Shown here one piece after another: positions 13,751 through 19,432 of a DNA stretch of 19,432 bases (the first letter of the stretch is position 1; the number at the start of each line of letters is the position of its first letter). Position numbers and translations under genes: made by a program. The notes under the pieces are model-generated. The model was not told where the DNA came from and searched no databases. It worked only from the letters and a program-made list of their open reading frames with translations. Source of the stretch: QQUD01 sp039029915. GTDB taxonomy: Bacteria; Chloroflexota; Anaerolineae; Promineifilales; Promineifilaceae. The stretch covers positions 1-19,432 of the forward strand of contig JBCCFD010000103.1 in the NCBI GenBank assembly GCA_039029915.1. Reading direction: 5' to 3'.

Positions 13751-15520
13751 ATGCACACTGGCCTTAGCACTTCGACAAGACCGATGGGGCGCCAAATATT
13801 ACTAATTATACCCCTGATTGCTTTTGTCATACTTAAATTTAGCGTTGACCAAAACGGGATCGTATGGAGCCTTTCTTGGTATACACGAATTTTTCAATTC
13901 TACGCCGGCTCCTTTGCCAGCTTAATGGCATTGATTGTTGCCTTATTTTCAAGCAACACATACAACCGAAAGACTCCGCGAGCCATGTTTATCATGTTTG
14001 CGTTTGTCAACTTATCAGCGCTCTTTTTGTTCAGCAGTATTGCTACTCCAGGTGTCCTTCTACCCAGCAACCGCTTAGAAGCCTTTATATGGTCTTTACG
14101 ATTCGCTTTTCCACTAGGTGCCATTGCGTTCACGTTAGCCAATGTGCGCTGGGAAAAAAGACCACACTTAACGCGCTACCTCAATACACGCATCGTTGGA
14201 TTGATTAGTTTTATTTTCTTGATTTCGTTTGGCATTGTGGCGTTTGCGTGGCGTGAGCCACTGATTTTTCTCAATCAATTTACGCCCCAGCTCCCCATGC
14301 TCTTATCAATCGTGACGGTCAGCCTTTTCGCCTTTGCGGTTTATCGCACCTGGTTTTATTCTTGGGAAAACGACACCCGCATTGATCGCAAACTGTCAAC
14401 AATTTTCATTCTGCTAGCTGAAGCTCAAATCTTTGTCACTTTCGGCACACCGGGCGGGTTTAGCTGGCTACTTTACCACCCAGTGGTTCTATCCGCTTTG
14501 ATGCTGGCCACCTACGCTATTTTGAGCGAATTTGAATCCTCCAGCAATTTACAAATCAACCGCTACTTTGCTGTTGTTGGTTCACTGCTTATTGGGGCGC
14601 TCTCTCTAATCTTCGGTGAGTTAGGCTCCCAATTTTTGCCTAACAATTTAAATCGAACCTCAATCGTGGCGCTGGTTTTAGCGCAAAGCGTTGTCAGCTT
14701 TTTTATCCTTTACGTGATTGTTTACTACCTTAACAAGCTCATCCGCGAACGAAATGTAGCTCTGAAGCGAGAGCAATATTTACGCAGCGAGTTAACCCAA
14801 CTGATTGTTCATGATTTAAAAAGCCCATTAACTGTCATAACAAGCGGTATGAACCTGCTGGGCAAAGGGAACTTAGGCGATCTGACTGAAACACAAGGTC
14901 GCCTCATCAACAATCTTGAGCGGTCAGGTAAACAAATTTTGTTTATGATTGATGATTTACTAGATGTCGAACGCATTGAAGCTGGTGTTCTAACGCTTCA
15001 GAAATCCAATGTGAACATTATTAAATTGCTTCAAGAAGTGACTTCTAATTTTCAGGTGATTGCAAGTACCAATAAGCAAGCGCTGCGTTTTGTTTCTGCC
15101 AATGCCAGCCTCAATGTGTTAGCAGATAAGCGGTTATTGGAGCGTGTTTTCCACAATCTATTGAGCAATGCCCTGAAATTCACACCGGAAAACGGAGAAA
15201 TATCGGTTTCAACAAAGGCTGAAGAAGGCTTTTTTACAATTTGCGTCGATGATAATGGTCCAGGCGTTCCAGAAGATGAACGATCGCGAATTTTTGAAAA
15301 ATTTGCTCAGATTGAACGGGTTGAACGACGCGGTGCGGGCTTAGGCCTAACGTTTTGCAAAATGGTTATCGAGACGCACGGCGGTTATCTAGTCGTAAAT
15401 GAAAGCCACCTAGGCGGCGCCCAGTTTTGTATGAGCCTTCCCCTGCCGGTGGAGCCTGATCCAATGGATGATTTGAACCTTTCAGTGCCAGATCGCGATT
15501 TAGGATTTGAAACCCCGTAA
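13751..15520 (+). CDS. Orphan multi-TM sensor histidine kinase
   Basis: 589 residues. About eight hydrophobic helices fill residues 15-325 with no clear ligand-binding domain, followed by a dimerisation domain with the H-box LIVHDLKSPLT (H354) and a catalytic domain with the N-box FHNLLSNALKFTP (N473), G1 VDDNGPGVP, F-box FEKFAQI and G2 GAGLGLTFCK. It should autophosphorylate H354 and pass the phosphate to a response regulator, but no response regulator gene lies nearby. The signal is unknown. No strong Shine-Dalgarno precedes the ATG at 13751; M12 (13784) is an alternative. Unusually for this window, it contains no ACGGCCGT despite its 1.8 kb length. Confidence 0.92.
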   Translation: MHTGLSTSTRPMGRQILLIIPLIAFVILKFSVDQNGIVWSLSWYTRIFQFYAGSFASLMALIVALFSSNTYNRKTPRAMFIMFAFVNLSALFLFSSIATPGVLLPSNRLEAFIWSLRFAFPLGAIAFTLANVRWEKRPHLTRYLNTRIVGLISFIFLISFGIVAFAWREPLIFLNQFTPQLPMLLSIVTVSLFAFAVYRTWFYSWENDTRIDRKLSTIFILLAEAQIFVTFGTPGGFSWLLYHPVVLSALMLATYAILSEFESSSNLQINRYFAVVGSLLIGALSLIFGELGSQFLPNNLNRTSIVALVLAQSVVSFFILYVIVYYLNKLIRERNVALKREQYLRSELTQLIVHDLKSPLTVITSGMNLLGKGNLGDLTETQGRLINNLERSGKQILFMIDDLLDVERIEAGVLTLQKSNVNIIKLLQEVTSNFQVIASTNKQALRFVSANASLNVLADKRLLERVFHNLLSNALKFTPENGEISVSTKAEEGFFTICVDDNGPGVPEDERSRIFEKFAQIERVERRGAGLGLTFCKMVIETHGGYLVVNESHLGGAQFCMSLPLPVEPDPMDDLNLSVPDRDLGFETP

Positions 15521-15582
15521 CACCTCCGAATTTATTTAAGATCTTAGTCGTCTAAACGGCCGTTTCTTGATAAGCTACTATC

Positions 15583-16458
15583 ATGAAACTCGATCGACCC
15601 AAACTCCAAAAAGAAATTCACGAACTTTATGCCCGAGAACACGCCGCTTTAGGTGAATCCGGCACGTTGGCACTGCTTGATAAAGCAAAACAGTGGGATC
15701 TGTCCGATAACCTCACCAAAGGGGGCGTGATTGTGTTTCCACATGCGGGGGTTGCCGAATGCGGCCATCAAATCGCGTCTGCCGTTCACGCCTGCCTTGA
15801 TAGTGGCGCCGATAAGGTGATTGTGGTGAGCGTGCTTCACGCCTTTACAGACCAGATGGAAGATGCCCGTATTGCGGTGGCCAATGGAGATGACCCTGCC
15901 AACTGGCCCTTCTGGGGCATTCAAGGGACGGAGATGGAAAACGGCCGTTCTGAGTGGCAAGGCGATCATGCCCTAATCAGCTTCCGCCACTTTTGGGAAG
16001 CTGAAACAAAGCGGCGCGGTATTCAGGGACCCAAAGTATACGAACGGTACCCATATCTAGCCGGTGGACACCCTGATAAACTTCCCGGCATTGACGAACT
16101 AGCTCGCTTAGCGGAAGATGCCGTTATTGTCTCTACGGCCGATCCCTTCCATCATGGTATTGGCTATGGGGACGCTCCTGAAGATTCATATCCCCCCTAT
16201 GAAGGTGGGCTTGAACGAGGCCGGGCTTCTATCCAAGAAGGAATCGATATTTTAGGGGCGGGCAATTACTGGGGCTACAACCAGCAGTGCGTCCGCGCTA
16301 AAAGTGATGCCCGTGATGCGGGTCAAGTTTTCCGCTACATTCGAGGCGAGATGGGTGGTGAAATTTTAGATATTGTGCCGAGCGATTCTGCGGCACTTTA
16401 CAAGCAACCCGATCCAACTTGGGTTGCCGCAGCGCTCATAAATTGGGAGCTGGCTTAA
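15583..16458 (+). CDS. MEMO1-like / LigB-fold family protein
   Basis: 291 residues. Features fit the MEMO1 (AmmeMemoRadiSam B) and class III extradiol dioxygenase fold: FPHAGVAECGHQIA (H54), a strand then VLHAF (H86), and STADPFHHGIGYG (H190, H191), similar to the PHAG...GPSH...SDLSHYG pattern of MEMO. A late Cys (C236) also resembles the family. It is divergent, and the usual partners, a radical SAM protein and the AMMECR1-like protein, are not next to it, so the assignment is moderate. The function of MEMO proteins in bacteria is not well established. No clear ribosome binding site is seen. It precedes the MOSC gene with a 4-bp gap. Two palindromes are associated: one in the gene (15941) and one in its leader (15556). 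Confidence 0.55.
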   Translation: MKLDRPKLQKEIHELYAREHAALGESGTLALLDKAKQWDLSDNLTKGGVIVFPHAGVAECGHQIASAVHACLDSGADKVIVVSVLHAFTDQMEDARIAVANGDDPANWPFWGIQGTEMENGRSEWQGDHALISFRHFWEAETKRRGIQGPKVYERYPYLAGGHPDKLPGIDELARLAEDAVIVSTADPFHHGIGYGDAPEDSYPPYEGGLERGRASIQEGIDILGAGNYWGYNQQCVRAKSDARDAGQVFRYIRGEMGGEILDIVPSDSAALYKQPDPTWVAAALINWELA

Positions 16459-16462
16459 AACG

Positions 16463-17200
16463 ATGATTTCAAAAAAGGTTGGCACCGTTAGTGGCCTTAA
16501 TCGCTTTCCAGTTAAATCAATGCGCGGAGAATCGATTGAGGAAGCCCACATTTATTGGTACGGTTTTGATGGCGATCGGCGATATGCGTTTGTAAGGGGG
16601 GATATCGTCTCGAGTTTTCCCTGGCTAACCGGACGCAATGTGCCTCAGTTGGTTCAATATACACCGCGCTTTGTTAAACCCACAAGCGTGATTAATTCGC
16701 CAGTAGAGGTACAAACACCCAACGGCCGTATTCTCCCCATCACCTCACCAGAGCTGAAAGCTGAAATAGCCGAGGCCTACGGCAAAGAGATTAGCCTGAT
16801 TCAAATTCAGCGCGGCACGTTTGATGCCCAACAGCTTTCGATTATGAGCCTGGCAACGGTGACGGCCTTAGAACAAATGATGGGGATGGACATTGGAAAC
16901 GGCCGTTTTCGGCAAAATATTATTATCAAAACGGAAAATAACTATGCGTTTGAAGAAGAAGAGTGGATCGACAGCATTTTGACCTTTGGCAACCGACCAG
17001 ACAGCGCACGAGTAAGATTAAATCGTCGAATCAAGCGGTGCGTCATGATTACAATTGATCCAGAAACGGCGGAAAAAGACGCTAGCATTCTCAAAACGGT
17101 CGCCCAACAGCGCGATAGCTGTGTCGGCGTTTATGCCTCCGCTGAAAAAGTGGGCACGATTCGGGTTGGGGACCCTATCTTCTTGACCAATTCAGCATGA
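16463..17200 (+). CDS. MOSC domain protein (molybdenum-cofactor binding fold)
   Basis: 245 residues. An N-terminal barrel (GLNRFPVKSMRG, YGFDGDRRYAFV) is followed by a MOSC domain: LSIMSLATVTAL, RFRQNIII, and RCVMITIDPETAEKD with C193, the conserved cysteine position of this fold. MOSC domains are found in molybdenum cofactor sulfurases and mitochondrial amidoxime reducing components. This protein is MOSC-only, so its substrate is unknown. It could be related to the molybdoenzyme at 5455-6558, but the two are 10 kb apart. It follows the MEMO-like gene by 4 bp, probably in one operon, and ends at a convergent hairpin. It contains two ACGGCCGT copies (16722, 16899), both read as Asn-Gly-Arg. 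Confidence 0.88.
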   Translation: MISKKVGTVSGLNRFPVKSMRGESIEEAHIYWYGFDGDRRYAFVRGDIVSSFPWLTGRNVPQLVQYTPRFVKPTSVINSPVEVQTPNGRILPITSPELKAEIAEAYGKEISLIQIQRGTFDAQQLSIMSLATVTALEQMMGMDIGNGRFRQNIIIKTENNYAFEEEEWIDSILTFGNRPDSARVRLNRRIKRCVMITIDPETAEKDASILKTVAQQRDSCVGVYASAEKVGTIRVGDPIFLTNSA

Positions 17201-17211
17201 TTTAAAGGCAC

Positions 17212-17260
17212 ATCTTTTAGGAAGGCCAAGGTCATTATCAACTTGGCCTTTCTAAAAGAT
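17212..17260. terminator. 19-bp stem hairpin, convergent terminator
   Basis: Positions 17212-17230 (core GGAAGGCCAAG) pair with 17242-17260 (CTTGGCCTTTCTAAAAGAT) at 18 of 19 positions, plus a G-U in plus-strand RNA, around an 11-base loop. It lies between the convergent MOSC and miaA genes, and the miaA stop codon (17252-17254) is inside the stem. There is no strong T-tract, but the position supports a bidirectional terminator. Confidence 0.7.
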
Positions 17261-18181
17261 ATTTCTCAACCAATAGCGCACGGTGTCAACAACGGCCGTT
17301 TCGACATCCTCTCCACCCAAATCAAACCAGTGAATAGTAGGATCTTCACGACGGAACCAGTTGTTTTGTTGGCGAGAAAAGCGATGGGTTTCAAATTTAA
17401 TCCGTTCAACAGCGTCTTCAAGGCTCATTTCCCCATCAAGATAAGCCCAAAGCTGCCGATAGCCTAATCCGCTCATTGCTGGCAGATGACGGCCATATCC
17501 ATCTGCGCGAAGCTGATCCATCTCATTTAGCAGGCCAGCTTCCATCATCAGGTCAACACGGGTATCAATGCGTTGGTAAAGTTCTTCTCGATTCCGATCA
17601 AGCCCCAATTGCAAAATGTTATAAGGGGGCGGTGACTTTTTCTGATGGGTGGAAATGGGAACCCCAGTCACGAGGACAACCTCCAAAGCCCGCACAACCC
17701 GACGCACGTTTCGGGGATCAATTCTCTCTGCGGCAACGGGATCTAACTGCTGCAGCCACGTCGCCAAAGTTTCACCACCTAAAGCTTCTAAAGCCCGCCG
17801 CAGTGGTTCATGCGGTGATACTCTTGGAATGCCCCACCCCTCGATGACCGCTTTGATATATTGGCCGGTCCCGCCGACAAGGATGGGTAAACGGCCGTTT
17901 GCCAAAACAGCATCAATTGTCCGATATGCCATCCGCTGATATTCGCCAAGCGTCAGCGTTTCATCTGGATTGCAAATGTCGACCAGATGGTGAGGAACGG
18001 CCGCTTGTTCATCAGGGGAAGGTTTGGCGGTGCCAATATCCATGCCGCGATAAAACAGGCGCGAGTCGGCTGAAATAATCTCTCCCTTAAACTGGTTCGC
18101 CAATTTCAAAGAGAGCGCGGTTTTTCCAACAGCCGTTTGCCCCAAAATAACAAGCAGTGGCCCCTTCGACTTTGTCTCCAT
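17252..18181 (-). CDS. miaA: tRNA dimethylallyltransferase
   Basis: 309 residues, the normal length. P-loop GQTAVGKT at 14-21, then ISADSRLFYRGMDIGTAKP (DSR at 39-41), PHHLVDICNPDETLTLGEYQR, ILVGGTGQYIKAV and the later MSGLGYRQL and FSRQQNNWF segments are all diagnostic. MiaA prenylates A37 of tRNAs reading U-starting codons, using dimethylallyl diphosphate. Its start overlaps the yraN stop codon by one base (TAATG), showing translational coupling in the glycosyltransferase-yraN-miaA cluster. It contains two ACGGCCGT copies (17292 read as Thr-Ala-Val; 17891 as Asn-Gly-Arg). The stop codon sits in a convergent hairpin. Confidence 0.98.
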   Translation of the reverse strand: METKSKGPLLVILGQTAVGKTALSLKLANQFKGEIISADSRLFYRGMDIGTAKPSPDEQAAVPHHLVDICNPDETLTLGEYQRMAYRTIDAVLANGRLPILVGGTGQYIKAVIEGWGIPRVSPHEPLRRALEALGGETLATWLQQLDPVAAERIDPRNVRRVVRALEVVLVTGVPISTHQKKSPPPYNILQLGLDRNREELYQRIDTRVDLMMEAGLLNEMDQLRADGYGRHLPAMSGLGYRQLWAYLDGEMSLEDAVERIKFETHRFSRQQNNWFRREDPTIHWFDLGGEDVETAVVDTVRYWLRNIF

Positions 18182-18552
18182 TACCAGCCTAAAACCGCTT
18201 GCGGAATGTGCTCACAGCGCAGCAGCTTTCCTTTTTCATCTAATTCAACAGCCACAAGATCAATTTGCCAATCGACATCAAGATCGTGTTCAGCAATGTA
18301 AAAGCTGGCTAATTCCAAAAGTTTTTTGGATTTAACGGCCGTCAAGCCCTCTTCCGGGGAGCCCATAGCAGAGCCACGTCGCGTTTTAACCTCAACAAAC
18401 GCATAGACTTGGTCCAGCTTGGCAATCAAGTCAATTTCACCCAAGCGGCAGCGCCAGTTGCGTTCAACAATATTGTAACCATGGGCTTCTAAATGATGTG
18501 CCGCCACGGATTCTCCCCAGGCCCCGAGTTTTTTACGGCCGTTTCCCTTCAT
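18181..18552 (-). CDS. yraN: YraN-family (UPF0102) endonuclease-like protein
   Basis: YraN-family protein of 123 residues from an ATG at 18552. A longer frame begins with TTG at 18564, but GGAG lies six bases before the ATG and overlaps that TTG region, so the ATG is preferred. Motifs LGAWGESVAAHHLEAHGY, WRCRLGEIDLIA (GE-ID at 38-41) and FVEVKTRR (VEVK at 53-56) form the PD-(D/E)XK-like nuclease core typical of this family. The function is uncertain; a role in DNA or RNA processing is inferred from the fold. It lies between the glycosyltransferase and miaA genes. Two ACGGCCGT copies occur (18335 read as Thr-Ala-Val; 18535 as Asn-Gly-Arg). Confidence 0.93.
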   Translation of the reverse strand: MKGNGRKKLGAWGESVAAHHLEAHGYNIVERNWRCRLGEIDLIAKLDQVYAFVEVKTRRGSAMGSPEEGLTAVKSKKLLELASFYIAEHDLDVDWQIDLVAVELDEKGKLLRCEHIPQAVLGW

Positions 18553-18568
18553 CCAATTCTCCAAACCT

Positions 18569-19432
18569 TTAGGTCTTTACCGACATAGACCTCTTTGGCA
18601 CCATTTTAGCCCATAATCGGGCGGATAAACGGCCGTTTTGCGATCGCCAATCTTGCGGCGACTGTTGCGTCAACAGTTTTTGGTAAACATCCAATGTCTT
18701 TTGAACCGTTTCATCAATTGTAAACCGACGCGAGCGTTGGGCTGCAAGCTGGGACATCTCTACATGCAACTGCGGTTTCCTCTGCAAATGAAGAATCGCA
18801 TCAGCCAGTGTATTCAGATCATCAACGAGTAAACCAGTTTCTTGATGAGCAACAATATCTCGATTGCCTGAGGCATCAGGCGCGACAATTGGCAAACCGG
18901 CGGCCATTGCCTCAAGCAACGTTAGCGGATGGACTTCAGACTGAGAAGCCGTTACAAACATGTTGGCTAAAGCCAAGTAGTTTGGCACCGTGGCAGGCGA
19001 CACTGCCCCAATAAAAGTAATGTGCTTGCTTAATCGCTCAAATTGGCTCAACTTTTGAAGGCGTTCCCGTTCTGGGCCATCTCCAACGAGCAACAGATGC
19101 GTATCTGGCGCATTTTTCACTACGTTCTGAAACTGTTTGAGTAAATGCGTCAGGTTTTTTTCTTTCGACAGTCGCCCCACATAAATGAGCAAAACGGCCG
19201 TTTCTGGAATCCCCAACTCGATTTTTGATAAAGTGTGGGCTGGCGTCATTAATGACTGTTGCATAATGCCGTTTTCAACCGTCACAATGGGGCGTTTAAC
19301 CCCCACTCGGTTCAAAATTCGATGCAAGCTCTCCGATGGCGCAATCACGACATCAGCTTGCCGGCAAGCCATCGGCCAACATGCACGCATCAAGAAATCT
19401 GCCACCCCTTGGGGTATGGACAATATATTTTG
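18569..19432 (-). CDS. GT4-family glycosyltransferase, 5' end off window
   Basis: The open frame continues to the right edge (codons CAA AAT ATA before a TTG at 19423), so the N-terminal domain is missing; the TTG is probably not the real start. The visible part has ADVVIAPSESLHRIL, VENGI, the nucleotide-sugar-binding LIYVGRLSKEKN, LLLVGDGPERERLQ and SEVHPLTLLEAMAAG, with the E-x7-E pair of the GT4 (glycosyl transferases group 1) family. The substrate is unknown, likely an activated sugar for a polysaccharide or glycolipid. The stop is 16 bases upstream of the yraN start. Two ACGGCCGT copies occur (18629, 19194). Confidence 0.93.
   Translation of the reverse strand, partial: QNILSIPQGVADFLMRACWPMACRQADVVIAPSESLHRILNRVGVKRPIVTVENGIMQQSLMTPAHTLSKIELGIPETAVLLIYVGRLSKEKNLTHLLKQFQNVVKNAPDTHLLLVGDGPERERLQKLSQFERLSKHITFIGAVSPATVPNYLALANMFVTASQSEVHPLTLLEAMAAGLPIVAPDASGNRDIVAHQETGLLVDDLNTLADAILHLQRKPQLHVEMSQLAAQRSRRFTIDETVQKTLDVYQKLLTQQSPQDWRSQNGRLSARLWAKMVPKRSMSVKT

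Larger units (their letters stand above)
608..19201. repeat. Highly iterated palindrome ACGGCCGT, 26 dispersed copies
   Basis: Exact copies start at 608, 1841, 2603, 4452, 4620, 6278, 6594, 7093, 9125, 9350, 9590, 10559, 10829, 11522, 13055, 13531, 15556, 15941, 16722, 16899, 17292, 17891, 18335, 18535, 18629 and 19194. Random expectation at equal base use is about 0.3. Thirteen extend to AACGGCCGTT (4620, 6278, 6594, 9350, 10829, 13055, 15556, 15941, 16899, 17292, 17891, 18629, 19194), and six of those to AAACGGCCGTTT (13055, 15556, 16899, 17891, 18629, 19194). Twenty-three lie in genes on both strands: 11 read as Thr-Ala-Val, 9 as Asn-Gly-Arg, 3 as Arg-Pro. Three are intergenic. Counted by eye. 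Confidence 0.9.

Noticed and set aside
17476..17939. Plus-strand frames opposite miaA
   Set aside because: miaA is unambiguous on the other strand; these are codon-bias shadows.
18639..18646. A GCGATCGC (HIP1) site
   Set aside because: I saw only one exact copy, so it gives no sign of cyanobacterial HIP1 enrichment; it is a chance neighbour of the ACGGCCGT at 18629.

Overview
The window reads as a chromosomal stretch of a bacterium of roughly 50% GC, most plausibly a Chloroflexota (Anaerolineae-like) genome. This is inferred from gene content and style: a CarD/CdnL regulator, a secD-secF pair, Pro/Thr-rich linkers in a large lipoprotein, a secreted polymorphic beta-helix protein, and several metabolic genes of a kind common in that phylum. 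No rRNA, tRNA, CRISPR array, transposase or prophage gene was seen. Most genes are ordinary housekeeping or metabolic genes.

Layout, left to right. 1-1740 (-): a secreted beta-helix repeat protein whose 3' end runs off the left edge; it was found by reading the complement strand through. 2050-4494 (+): an 814-residue dimethylglycine/sarcosine dehydrogenase-like flavoenzyme with a fused GcvT-type C-terminal half. 4502-4534: a 33-bp near-perfect palindrome. 4544-5406 (+): a small GNAT acetyltransferase overlapping a small membrane-anchored protein. 5455-6558 (+): a sulfite-oxidase-fold molybdoenzyme without an export signal. 6566-7342 (-): a nucleotidyltransferase. 7545-7814 (-): rpsT (S20) with a TTG start. 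8334-8846 (+): a CarD-type regulator behind a long, inverted-repeat-rich leader. 8914-10320 (-): a lipoprotein, downstream of secF and secD (10507-12777, -). 13097-13663 (-): a RimJ/RimL-like acetyltransferase. 13751-15520 (+): an orphan multi-TM histidine kinase. 15583-17200 (+): a MEMO-like protein and a MOSC protein in tandem. 17252-19432 (-): miaA, yraN and a glycosyltransferase (5' end off the right edge) as a tight cluster.

The most unusual signal is not a gene. The 8-bp palindrome ACGGCCGT occurs 26 times by eye in 19.4 kb, against about 0.3 expected from a random 50% GC sequence. Thirteen copies extend to AACGGCCGTT and six to AAACGGCCGTTT. Copies lie inside genes on both strands, in all three codon phases (read as Asn-Gly-Arg, Thr-Ala-Val or Arg-Pro), and in three intergenic gaps. 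This is what a genome-wide highly iterated palindrome, comparable to HIP1 (GCGATCGC) of cyanobacteria, would look like. Secondary signals are heptanucleotide tandem repeats in facing orientation between secD and the RimJ-like gene, and inverted repeats in the leaders of four genes (the dehydrogenase, the nucleotidyltransferase, rpsT and carD).
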